DNA of 64,000 bases from JAAZNO01 sp012798275 (GTDB lineage: Bacteria; Chloroflexota; Anaerolineae; B4-G1; SLSP01). Every line of letters begins with the position of its first letter. Position 1 is the stretch's first letter. The notes beneath the pieces are model-generated. The model was not told where the DNA came from. It did no database searches and worked only from the letters and a program-made list of their open reading frames with translations. Shown piece after piece: positions 1 to 7,577 of the stretch. The translations under genes and the position numbers were made by a program. The stretch spans positions 1-64,000 of the forward strand of contig DAOPQD010000008.1 in the NCBI GenBank assembly GCA_035347995.1. The letters are read 5' to 3'.

Positions 1-240
1 AACAAATTTGATGCTTTTTAACGTGCTTTTACGCTACTTTTGGCGAAACTACAGTTCCTTAGTGTTCATGCTGGCGTTGATGGATGAGGGTGTCACAGCT
101 GCAAGTATAACCGCAGTGCAGGGGATTTCAACTGATGTCAGTCCCTTACTGCCGGCGCCTGGAGGCGGTGCACGGGCAGGGGCTGGAATCCCCCGATGGC
201 AGGTGCGCGACCGCAGCGGGGGTCAGATCGCGCCGTGCGA

Positions 241-269
241 TTGGACAATTTTCAAAAGACGTGTATGAA
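241..269 (+). promoter_or_regulatory. candidate promoter for the GH32 gene
   Basis: TTGGAC at 241-246 and TATGAA at 264-269 are separated by 17 bases, giving a transcript start near 276 and a leader of about 40 bases to the ATG at 316. The heptamer GACGTGT occurs twice in direct repeat (258-264 and 271-277), overlapping and just after the -10, so it could be a regulator site. Bases 1-240 hold no coding sequence I can support. Confidence 0.4.
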
Positions 270-315
270 AGACGTGTCATGCGCGCAGGATTCCAGGTTA
301 CTTCAGGAGTGTCAC

Positions 316-1746
316 ATGAACGCCAGAGTTACGGACATTGCACAGGATTTCCACCGGCCGCGGTATCACTTTTTGCCTCCTGCCAATTGGATGAACGATC
401 CTAACGGCCTCATTTACTGGCAGGGATATTATCACCTTTTCTATCAGTACAACCCCCATGGCCCCTTTCATGGCACGATCCACTGGGGACATGCTCGCAG
501 CGCCGACCTCGTGCATTGGGAACATCTTCCCATCGCTTTAGCCCCTGCCCCCGGCGATCTGGACGCTGAGGGGTGTTGGTCGGGCTGCGCCGTGAACGCC
601 GACGGCGTGCCGTTGGTGTTTTACACGGGCGTCAGCCCGCAGCGGCAGCTCCTGGCGACCGGCTCTCCCGATCTGCTGCACTGGCGGAAACATCCGGAGC
701 CGCTCATCGCTGCGCCGCCGCCGGAGATTGATGCCGGACCCCATCAGGATTTCCGCGATCCCTACGTCTGGCAGGCGGAGGACGCCTGGTATATGGTGGT
801 GGGCTCGCAGGACATGGGGCGAGGCGGTGTTGTCCTGCTCTATCGCTCGCGCGACCTGCTGCATTGGGATTATCTCCATCCGCTGTTGCGGACGGCCGAC
901 GTCCGCGAGTTTCCCATCTGGGCCGGTTCGATGTGGGAATGCCCTAACTTTTTCACGCTGGAGGGCGCCTCGGTGTTGCTGCTTTCGGCATGGGATCAAC
1001 AACAGACCTACTACCCGGTCGCTTTCAGCGGTGAATATGCGGAGGAGCGCTTCACGCCGCGCCGGCAGTTTCGGGTGGATTGGGGCGACTGTTTTTATGC
1101 GCCGCAGGTGATGCGTGACGGGCAGGGCCGCGCGTTGATGTGGGGCTGGCTGTGGGAGCGCCGGACGCGGGAGGCGCAGCTTGCCGCCGGCTGGGCCGGG
1201 GTGATGTCCTTGCCGCGGGTGCTTTCATGGACGCCTGAGGGCGTGCTGTCACAGCGCCCCGTGCCGGAGCTGTCGCAATTGCGGCGTGCGTCGCAGAGCT
1301 GGGAGGCGCGTGACCTTGCCGGCGCCGCCGACGCGCTGGCGACGGTGCACGGCGCGGAACTGGAACTGCAGGTGACCTTCGATCCTCTTTCCGCGCCCGA
1401 AATCGGCCTGGATGTCTGCGTCTCGCCGGATGGCGCGGAGTTCACCCGCATGGCTTACGACGCGACGCGCAGTCTGTTCAGCGTCAACACCACTCACGCG
1501 AGCCTCAGCGCCGCTGCATGGGGGGAAGTCCTCACGGCGCCCTTCACACCGAGACCGGGCGAGCCGGTGCAACTGCACATCTTCGTGGATCACTCCGTCA
1601 TTGAGGTCTTCGTGGATGCGACTTTGTGCTTTGCGGTCCGGGCCTATCCCACCCGCCCCGACAGCCTGGGAGTACGACCCTTTGCGCGCGGGGGGCGTCC
1701 GCATTTCACCTCGCTCACAGCCTGGAAGCTGGCCTCAATCGAGTAA
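316..1746 (+). CDS. glycoside hydrolase family 32 (beta-fructofuranosidase / levanase type)
   Basis: A 476-residue family 32 hydrolase that cleaves beta-fructosides such as sucrose, inulin or levan oligomers. All three signature motifs are visible: WMNDPNG with the nucleophile Asp near residue 28, FRDPYV near 146 with the transition-state Asp, and WECPNFF with the acid/base Glu near 208. The five-bladed propeller is followed by the usual C-terminal beta-sandwich (SVIEVFVD near 420). No signal peptide is seen, so it is probably cytoplasmic and acts on imported sugar. The ATG at 316 follows CAGGAG at 304-309 and fits the family N-terminus; an in-frame upstream extension is unlikely. The ROK sugar kinase downstream fits release and phosphorylation of fructose. 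Exact substrate cannot be read from sequence. Confidence 0.93.
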   Translation: MNARVTDIAQDFHRPRYHFLPPANWMNDPNGLIYWQGYYHLFYQYNPHGPFHGTIHWGHARSADLVHWEHLPIALAPAPGDLDAEGCWSGCAVNADGVPLVFYTGVSPQRQLLATGSPDLLHWRKHPEPLIAAPPPEIDAGPHQDFRDPYVWQAEDAWYMVVGSQDMGRGGVVLLYRSRDLLHWDYLHPLLRTADVREFPIWAGSMWECPNFFTLEGASVLLLSAWDQQQTYYPVAFSGEYAEERFTPRRQFRVDWGDCFYAPQVMRDGQGRALMWGWLWERRTREAQLAAGWAGVMSLPRVLSWTPEGVLSQRPVPELSQLRRASQSWEARDLAGAADALATVHGAELELQVTFDPLSAPEIGLDVCVSPDGAEFTRMAYDATRSLFSVNTTHASLSAAAWGEVLTAPFTPRPGEPVQLHIFVDHSVIEVFVDATLCFAVRAYPTRPDSLGVRPFARGGRPHFTSLTAWKLASIE

Positions 1747-1808
1747 GGTGGGCACATAGGAACAATGAACCTTTGGAATCTGCAGCTTTTGCCCCTTCCC
1801 CTGCCCCT

Positions 1809-1932
1809 CCCCGACGGCGGATGCGCCGTTGGGGAGAGGGAGAAAAAATAAGGGGGCTTGCAGGCGGGCGTAGCTCGCCTGCAAGCCCCCACAAAAAAAG
1901 TTCCCCTTCCCCGCGCGCGCGGGGGGAAGGGG
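1809..1932 (+). repeat. three-hairpin intergenic element, copy 1
   Basis: Between the GH32 and ROK genes are three strong hairpins in a row: 1809-1834 (CCCCGACGGCG pairing with CGCCGTTGGGG), 1852-1890 (arms around GCAGGCG/CGCCTGC) and 1903-1932 (CCCCTTCCCC pairing with GGGGAAGGGG). A-rich linkers separate them. The same order and linkers recur at 30121-30249 and, inverted, at 21088-21219. Similarity extends into flanks from about 1785 to 2020. Function unknown; candidates are a mobile repeat of MITE/REP type, a structured RNA, or a terminator for the gene upstream. Confidence 0.85.
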
Positions 1933-2031
1933 ACAGGGGATAGGGGGCAAGAATTGATTCTTAATCTTCAGCAGTCGCTAGAAAATCTTCCGTTTTTCAG
2001 TCAGTGGCTAAACAGTTACCATGTGAGCCAT

Positions 2032-2186
2032 AACCTGTGAGCAGAGGCTGCAGCGGCTCACAGGTTCGACACGAGCCACCCGCGCTGAAGCGCGCTGTTT
2101 GGGGACGTAGCAGCCCTGGGGGACCAGGAATTTCAATTTCTGATTCGTGAAATTCGTGTTCATGCGGGGCCATTTTTGAAGGAGGT
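2032..2186 (+). promoter_or_regulatory. leader module A, copy upstream of the ROK kinase
   Basis: Starts with an 11-bp inverted repeat, AACCTGTGAGC (2032-2042) and GCTCACAGGTT (2055-2065), continues through CGCGCTGAAGCGCG (about 2080-2093), and ends in a conserved stretch with TTCGTGAAATTCGTGTTCAT and a GGGGCCATTTT block that runs straight into the GGAGGT ribosome site at 2181-2186, five bases before the ATG at 2191. Closely related copies abut the start codons of rho (30350-30528) and the L,D-transpeptidase (37972-38155, minus strand). Confidence 0.7.
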
Positions 2187-2190
2187 TCTC

Positions 2191-3090
2191 ATGGCACTTT
2201 ATGGCGCTATCGAAGCGGGGGGGACGAAATTTGTGTGTGCGGTGGGCACCGGACCGGACGATTTGCGCGCTGAAGCGCGTTTCCCCACCACCACACCGGC
2301 TGAAACCCTCGACCGGACGGTTGCTTTCTTCCGGGAGCAGCAACGGCGGTGGGATGAACCGCTCGTGGCGTTGGGGGTCGGCTCATTCGGACCGGTAGAT
2401 CCCAACCCCGCCTCGCCGACTTTTGGCTTCATCACCACGACGCCCAAGCCCGGTTGGGCCAATGCCGACGTGGTCGGCGCGCTGCGACAGGCATTGGCGC
2501 TCCCCATCGGCTTTGATACCGATGTCAACGCGGCGGCGCTGGGAGAATATTGCTGGGGCGCGGCTCAGGGGCTGGATACCTTCATCTACCTGACCATCGG
2601 CACCGGCCTGGGAGGCGGCGGAATGGTAGGCGGACGGCTGATTCACGGCCTGTTGCACCCGGAGATGGGACACATCCGCATTCCCCATGACTGGGCGGCC
2701 GATCCTTTCGCCGGCGCGTGCCCCTATCACGGGGACTGCTTCGAAGGTCTGGCGGCCGGCCCGGCATTGGAGCGGCGACTCCAGCAGCGTGGCGAGACCG
2801 TGCCTCAAGATCATCCGGTTTGGGCGCTGGAGGCCCACTACATCGCGCTCGGGCTCGTCAATTTCATCCTGACACTTTCCCCGCAGCGGCTTATTCTCGG
2901 CGGCGGCGTGATGCAACAGGCGCATTTGTTCCCCCTGATCCGCTCCGACGTCCTGGATTTGCTGGCGGGATATGTGCAAGCGGCTGAAATTGTCGAACAC
3001 ATTGACACCTACATCGTTCCGCCAGGATTGGGCGGACGATCCGGCGTGCTTGGAGCGCTGGCATTGGCTCAGATGGCCGTTCGAGGTTGA
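2191..3090 (+). CDS. ROK-family sugar kinase, probable fructokinase
   Basis: A 299-residue ATP-dependent hexose kinase. The N-terminus carries the ROK phosphate-binding motif (GAIEAGGTKF), DTDVNAAALGE holds the catalytic Asp, and IGTGLGGGG is the second nucleotide loop. The zinc-site region HPEMGHIRI with HD, then CPYHGDCFEGLAAGPA, is the form typical of bacterial ROK fructokinases. Together with the upstream GH32 gene this suggests fructose or mannose 6-phosphorylation after fructoside hydrolysis. The ATG at 2191 is preceded by GGAGGT at 2181-2186; an in-frame TTG at 2176 overlaps that site and is not the start. The 444-base gap from the GH32 gene is filled by repeats, so the two may be separately controlled. 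Confidence 0.88.
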   Translation: MALYGAIEAGGTKFVCAVGTGPDDLRAEARFPTTTPAETLDRTVAFFREQQRRWDEPLVALGVGSFGPVDPNPASPTFGFITTTPKPGWANADVVGALRQALALPIGFDTDVNAAALGEYCWGAAQGLDTFIYLTIGTGLGGGGMVGGRLIHGLLHPEMGHIRIPHDWAADPFAGACPYHGDCFEGLAAGPALERRLQQRGETVPQDHPVWALEAHYIALGLVNFILTLSPQRLILGGGVMQQAHLFPLIRSDVLDLLAGYVQAAEIVEHIDTYIVPPGLGGRSGVLGALALAQMAVRG

Positions 3091-3185
3091 GCGCCGGCGC
3101 TCCGGCAGAAAGATCGCGCTCAAAAACGACCGGTTGGGCAGGGCGATGAATCTCTCCCTGAACGGTAGCGCTTCCTTGGATCAGG

Positions 3186-3214
3186 TTCGCATTCTCATCA
3201 GCCACAGGTATAAT
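3186..3214 (+). promoter_or_regulatory. promoter of a leaderless transcript (pseudouridine synthase)
   Basis: TTCGCA (3186-3191), a 17-base spacer and a consensus TATAAT (3209-3214). The expected transcript start, six or seven bases past the -10, falls on the ATG at 3221. No Shine-Dalgarno sequence precedes that ATG. I infer a leaderless mRNA. Confidence 0.55.
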
Positions 3215-3220
3215 GTGCGT

Positions 3221-4042
3221 ATGACTCCTGAACGTTTGCAAAAGATACTGGCGCGCGCGGGGTATGGCTCTCGCCGCGCGTGTGAAAAACTCATCGAAGA
3301 GGGCCGCGTGATGGTGGACGGCAAGCTCGCCCGGCTGGGCGACGGCGCCGATCCGCAGACTCAAAAGATTGCCGTGGACGGCGAGACCCTGCGGTACAAG
3401 CCGCCGACCTATACCTACATCATGCTGCATAAGCCGCAGGGGGTGCTTTCGACCGTGCGCGATCCTCATGGGCGGCGCACGGTCCTGGATTTGGTGCGTG
3501 TTCCCGAGCGCATCTACCCCGTCGGGCGTCTGGATTACGAGAGCGAGGGGTTAATCCTGCTCACCAACGATGGAGACCTCGTGCAACGGCTGACCCATCC
3601 GCGGTACGAGCACCCGCGCGTGTATCGCGCCCTCATCAGCGGTGAGCCGACGGCGGAGACGCTGGAGCGTTGGCGGCGGGGCATCGTGCTGGATGGTCGT
3701 CCGGCGCGCTTCGACAAGGTCGAAATCGAATCGCAGACGCACGGCGAGACGTGGTTGCGCATCACCGTCCACGAAGGGCGCAATCACTTGGTGCGCCGTG
3801 TCGCTGCCGCTTTGGGCCATCCGGTGCTGCGGCTGATCCGCGTGGAGATGGGGCCGCTCAAGCTCGGCGATCTGGTGCCGGGGCGTTGGCGGCCGCTTAC
3901 GGCCGGCGAGGTCAAACTGCTCACGGGCCAGCGCGTCCCTCGCCCGGAGCGGCGGGCCGACTCCAGAAAGGCGCCGGCTTCGCGCAGCCGCAACTCCGCT
4001 CGTGCCTCACGGCCCTCGGAGCGGAAGAAGAGGCGTCCGTAG
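3221..4042 (+). CDS. rluB: RsuA/RluB-family pseudouridine synthase
   Basis: A 273-residue rRNA pseudouridine synthase. Residues 1-60 form an S4 RNA-binding domain (ERLQKILARAGYGSRRACEK), followed by the catalytic domain with GRLDYESEGLILLTNDG, whose Asp is the catalytic nucleophile. The family isomerises a uridine in 23S (RluB) or 16S (RsuA) rRNA; the S4 start and length fit RluB slightly better, but the choice is not certain. The C-terminus is an unstructured basic tail rich in Arg, Ser and Lys. The ATG at 3221 is the family start and directly follows a promoter with no ribosome site. It is three bases from cmk, an arrangement (rluB-cmk) common in bacteria. Confidence 0.9.
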   Translation: MTPERLQKILARAGYGSRRACEKLIEEGRVMVDGKLARLGDGADPQTQKIAVDGETLRYKPPTYTYIMLHKPQGVLSTVRDPHGRRTVLDLVRVPERIYPVGRLDYESEGLILLTNDGDLVQRLTHPRYEHPRVYRALISGEPTAETLERWRRGIVLDGRPARFDKVEIESQTHGETWLRITVHEGRNHLVRRVAAALGHPVLRLIRVEMGPLKLGDLVPGRWRPLTAGEVKLLTGQRVPRPERRADSRKAPASRSRNSARASRPSERKKRRP

Positions 4043-4045
4043 ACG

Positions 4046-4744
4046 ATGTGCAGACCTTCGACCATTGCCATAGATGGGCCGGCTGCTTCAGGCAAAAGCA
4101 CGCTCGGATATTACCTGGCGCAGCGGCTTTCATACCTCTACCTCGATACCGGCGTGTTGTATCGCGCCGTCACCTGGGCGGCTTTACAGCATGGGGTGGC
4201 GATCACCGATGAGGCGCGCATCACCCTCCTGGCGGAAGAGGTGAAGATTGACGTTTTTCCACCTGCAGAGGAGGACGGACGGCAGTACACCGTCAGAATT
4301 GGGAACACCGACATCACCTGGGCGATTCGCACGCCCGACGTAGATCGCGCCGTCTCCCCGGTCTCGGCCTATCCCGGAGTCCGCGCGGCACTTACCCGGC
4401 AGATGCGGCGGATTGCGGCGCCGGGGCACGTCGTCATGGTCGGGCGTGATATTGGCACGGTCGTCTTGCCCGATGCGGACCTCAAGATCTACGTCGTCGC
4501 CTCGGCAGAAGCGCGCGCGCGGCGTCGCTTGCGGGATCGCCTGCAGCAAGGCTGTCCTTCTTCCTATGAGCAGATCCTGCAGGAAATTCGCCGCCGCGAT
4601 GAGATAGATAGCAGCCGTGAGGCCGCGCCGTTGCGCCCGGCGGAGGACGCGATTCTCTTCGACACGACCGCCCTGAGCATCGAGCAGATGCTCGCCGCGG
4701 CGGAACAGCTGGTAGACGCCTGCGCCTGCAAGGCGTCCGCGTGA
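4046..4744 (+). CDS. cmk: cytidylate kinase
   Basis: A 232-residue (d)CMP kinase that phosphorylates CMP and dCMP with ATP in the cytoplasm. The P-loop GPAASGKST is at residues 11-19, YLDTGVLYRAVTW is the CMP-binding region, and VMVGRDIGTVVLPDADLKIY is diagnostic of bacterial Cmk. RRDEIDSSREAAPLRPAEDA is the C-terminal lid and Arg cluster. The gene begins three bases after the pseudouridine synthase stop, so the two are almost surely co-transcribed. Confidence 0.95.
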   Translation: MCRPSTIAIDGPAASGKSTLGYYLAQRLSYLYLDTGVLYRAVTWAALQHGVAITDEARITLLAEEVKIDVFPPAEEDGRQYTVRIGNTDITWAIRTPDVDRAVSPVSAYPGVRAALTRQMRRIAAPGHVVMVGRDIGTVVLPDADLKIYVVASAEARARRRLRDRLQQGCPSSYEQILQEIRRRDEIDSSREAAPLRPAEDAILFDTTALSIEQMLAAAEQLVDACACKASA

Positions 4745-4782
4745 GCACGTGTTATGGATCCAGTTAGTGGGGAGGTAAGGGA

Positions 4783-5094
4783 ATGGCGACAGAACTGGCG
4801 ATCAAGGAAACCGTATTGCAGCAGTGGGAGAAACGCGCCAAACGCGCCCGCAAAAAACTCGCGCGTTTGGAAAATAGGATCGAGCACGAGCGCTATGAAC
4901 TGGAGATTGCCCGGCGCTTGCTCCCGAAGGCCATAGATGAAGACAGCCGCGACGCCTGGCGGATCCACGTCGAGGTGCTCGAATCGGTAGTGATGTACAC
5001 CGAAGGGTGCATCGCCGAGGAACTTGCGGAGCTGGCTCTCTGTGACGCTATGCTCGCCGAAATCCGCGCCGATTTGGGGGCAGAAGGGGTGTAG
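4783..5094 (+). CDS. small coiled-coil protein of unknown function
   Basis: A 103-residue protein that I do not recognise. It is strongly charged and predicted helical: a Lys/Arg-rich segment (KRAKRARKKLARLENRIEH) is followed by Glu/Leu heptad-like stretches, consistent with a coiled coil or helical hairpin. No signal peptide, membrane segment or Cys pair. The ATG at 4783 follows GGGGAGGTAAGGG with good spacing. It lies between cmk and the methyltransferase; it could be the last gene of the cmk operon or a small accessory gene of the restriction-modification locus, which starts 22 bases later. Confidence 0.6.
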   Translation: MATELAIKETVLQQWEKRAKRARKKLARLENRIEHERYELEIARRLLPKAIDEDSRDAWRIHVEVLESVVMYTEGCIAEELAELALCDAMLAEIRADLGAEGV

Positions 5095-5116
5095 CGGCGT
5101 AGAAGGAGCCGGGTGC

Positions 5117-6517
5117 ATGACAAGCCAGCAATCTGTTTTGGACGAGATTGAGCGGTTGGATGCCGAACTGCAAGCGCATTTCCAACCGCAAATTGCGTTG
5201 CGCCCGCAGCTGAATCGGTCGTTGGTCAGCTTTCAGGCGAACAAGTCTCGTCCTATTTATCGCTGGTACAAGTACAAAGAGGCCTTTTCTGCTGCTTTGG
5301 TCGAACATTTGCTCTCCACATATGCGATCCACGAAGGCCCGTTGCTCGATCCCTTCGCCGGCAGCGGGACGGCGCTTTTTGCTGCCGCCGCTCATGGTCT
5401 GGATGCAGACGGCATCGAATTGTTGCCGATAGGACCGCAGATCATCCAGACAAAATTGTTGTTGGAGAACGCCTTTACGCCTGAAGATTTCGAGCGCTTG
5501 CGTGTTTGGGCCGTTGAAAAACCTTGGGAGCGTAGCGCTGACCGCGTCGCCCTGCCGGAATTGCGCATCACGCGCGGCGCCTACCCTGCGCCTGCGCAAG
5601 AGGCCATTGAGCGTTACCTGGGCGCGTTATCTGGCGAAGCTCCTCAGGTCCAGGCCGTGCTGCGTTTTGCGCTGCTATGCATTTTGGAAAGCGTGAGTTA
5701 CACCCGCAAGGATGGGCAATATTTACGGTGGGATTACCGCTCTGGCAGGATGAGAGGCAAAAAGCGCTTTGATAAAGGCGAGATCTTGGATTTCGGCCCG
5801 GCGATCGCCGAAAAGATCGGCGAGATCGTTGCCGATGTCACCATGCCGCCAATGCAACTTGATCTTTTCGCCCAACCGACGCGCAATGGCGCGATTACAT
5901 TACATTGCGGCTCCTGCCTGGAATTGTTGCCCACGTTACCGGGTGCTGCCTACAGCGGCATCATTACTTCCCCGCCCTATTGCAATCGCTATGATTACAC
6001 CCGCACTTATGCGCTTGAACTTGCATTATTGGGGGTTGGAGAGCGGGGAATGCTGGAACTGCGTCAAACCTTGCTTAGCGCTACGGTCGAAAATCGCGCC
6101 AAAGATCTGCTGAGCATTCACGCCGGTTGGGGCGAAGCGCTCAGCGTTGCAGACGATCAAGCGTTGTTTCAGGCCATCTTACGTTATTTGGAAGGACTCA
6201 AGCAAACAGGGGAGCTCAACAACGCCGGGATTCCGCGCATGGTGCGGGGCTATTTTTACGAGATGGCTTGCGTCATTGCAGAATGTGCTCGGGTGTTGCG
6301 CTCTGGTGCGCCGCTGTTCATGGTCAACGACAACGTACGGTATGCCGGTGCGAGCATCTCCGTGGATTTGATCCTTTCCAGTTTTGCCGAAAGGTTAGGG
6401 TTTACCATAGAGAATATCCTTGTCCTGCCTGACGGTAAAGGGAACAGCAGCCAACAAATGGGCAAACATGGGCGCGAGCCTCTGCGGAAATGTGTGTATG
6501 TATGGAGAAAGCGATGA
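5117..6517 (+). CDS. DNA methyltransferase of a type II restriction-modification system (N4-cytosine or N6-adenine)
   Basis: A 466-residue SAM-dependent DNA amino-methyltransferase. The AdoMet motif DPFAGSGT is at about residue 78 and the catalytic TSPPYCNRYDYT motif near 285, with a long presumed target-recognition region between. This order, and SPPY instead of DPPY, suggests an N4-cytosine enzyme. The ATG at 5117 follows AAGGAG at 5102-5107. Its stop overlaps the start of the endonuclease as ATGA (6514-6517), so the two are translationally coupled, methyltransferase first. The partner resembles AvaI/BsoBI, so the site methylated is probably CYCGRG, by inference only. Confidence 0.88.
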   Translation: MTSQQSVLDEIERLDAELQAHFQPQIALRPQLNRSLVSFQANKSRPIYRWYKYKEAFSAALVEHLLSTYAIHEGPLLDPFAGSGTALFAAAAHGLDADGIELLPIGPQIIQTKLLLENAFTPEDFERLRVWAVEKPWERSADRVALPELRITRGAYPAPAQEAIERYLGALSGEAPQVQAVLRFALLCILESVSYTRKDGQYLRWDYRSGRMRGKKRFDKGEILDFGPAIAEKIGEIVADVTMPPMQLDLFAQPTRNGAITLHCGSCLELLPTLPGAAYSGIITSPPYCNRYDYTRTYALELALLGVGERGMLELRQTLLSATVENRAKDLLSIHAGWGEALSVADDQALFQAILRYLEGLKQTGELNNAGIPRMVRGYFYEMACVIAECARVLRSGAPLFMVNDNVRYAGASISVDLILSSFAERLGFTIENILVLPDGKGNSSQQMGKHGREPLRKCVYVWRKR

Positions 6518-7514
6518 GTGCCTCCCCGCCTTATCTGGATCACCTCACCGGTAGTCACGATCTTGTCACTACTTATGAAGTCACCCGCGCCGGCTTTGTG
6601 GCTGCTGCTCTTGAAAAGAACAAATTGGCGGATCCGTTTGTTGTCGAAGCGCGCACTTTACGTGTAAAAGCAGCGCGGGCTCGCGCCCCACAAGATCTTT
6701 TGGCCATTGCTGACATACAGTCCGCATTGTTGACCGCCGCGGGCGTGTCGAATAAAGCGTTGGTGCATTTACGTCAGGAAGATTATGCTGAAATAATCAG
6801 TGAATTTATCCAAAACTTTTTGGAGCCAGCGGGCGATAAATTCGTTGAAGAATTGGTGTACAGATTCTTGCTGGTTCGTGGGGACACGCTTGGCGGTAAA
6901 ATCAGGAATCTGGCAGGGACATGGGCGCAACGTCGCCTGATACGCTACATCATTGCAGATTTGAGCCTCGCGGGACGTCCCTATCATTGGCTACAGGGCG
7001 TCAGTGGCAAATGGCGAAGTCACATCGAAGCGCCTGTTGTAGACGACCTGCGTGGTTTCAGCTGGCAAGTTCGAGATCAGCATCGCGTGTTGCTCTTCAA
7101 CCGCAAAATCCCTCTCATCAAGAACGAGGCAGAAGCCCTTCAAGGCAATCGGGGAAAAGTGTAGACCTGTGCTTGTTTGACAGTCGTGAGGAAGATTTTG
7201 CTGATCATTCCCTGGCCAGACAAATTTACGCCACGCCGGAGCTTTATCTGGCGCTTGGTGAACTGAAAGGCGGCATTGACCCGGCTGGTGCGGACGAGCA
7301 TTGGAAGACTGGTTTTTCGGCCTTGCGTCGTATTCGTGGCTCTTTTAGCCGTATGAACTGCACACCGCATGTCTTTTTCATCGGCGGGGCCATAGAAGAG
7401 AGCATGGCAGATGAAATCTGGGGGCTATTGCAGAGTGGCGAACTCACCAATGCCGCGAATTTAAACGACGAAGCTCACATGGTTTCGCTTACCCGTTGGC
7501 TATGCAACCTGTAA
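6514..7514 (+). CDS. AvaI/BsoBI-type restriction endonuclease, split by a -1 frame change
   Basis: Reading from 6514 ends at a TAG at 7162-7164 after 216 residues. The -1 frame continues without a break to 7514, and joined the two give about 333 residues, near the 315-325 of AvaI/BsoBI. The first part carries LVTTYEVTRAGF and FVEELVYRFLLVRGDTLGG; the second has VDLCLFD and GELKGGIDPAGADEHWKT, which I read as the D...ExK catalytic site. Thus the catalytic residues lie wholly after the shift. The change occurs exactly at G-GGA-AAA (7152-7158), a canonical slippery heptamer in the right phase. This is either programmed frameshifting, a true one-base deletion in the A run, or an assembly error. 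Family assignment rests on remembered motifs. Confidence 0.72.
7152..7158 (+). other. slippery heptamer GGGAAAA in the endonuclease gene
   Basis: In the zero frame the codons are CGG GGA AAA GTG TAG. Slippage by one base backwards re-pairs as GGG AAA and continues AGT GTA GAC, which restores the family sequence SVDLCLF. The stop codon comes one codon after the heptamer. The lambda G/GT tail genes use the closely related GGGAAAG. Confidence 0.5.
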
Positions 7515-7577
7515 CGCAATAAAAGCCTTCATCGTTTTCTGATCGAGTGAACGGCTTGCCAGACAAAGGAGTTGACG

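Noticed and set aside
1785..2190. CRISPR array or insertion sequence
   Set aside because: The repeats are hairpins in single copies per gap, without regular spacers, transposase or cas genes.
6514..7514. Treating the two halves of the endonuclease as two separate genes
   Set aside because: The second half has no start codon or ribosome site of its own near the junction and completes the catalytic motif of the first.
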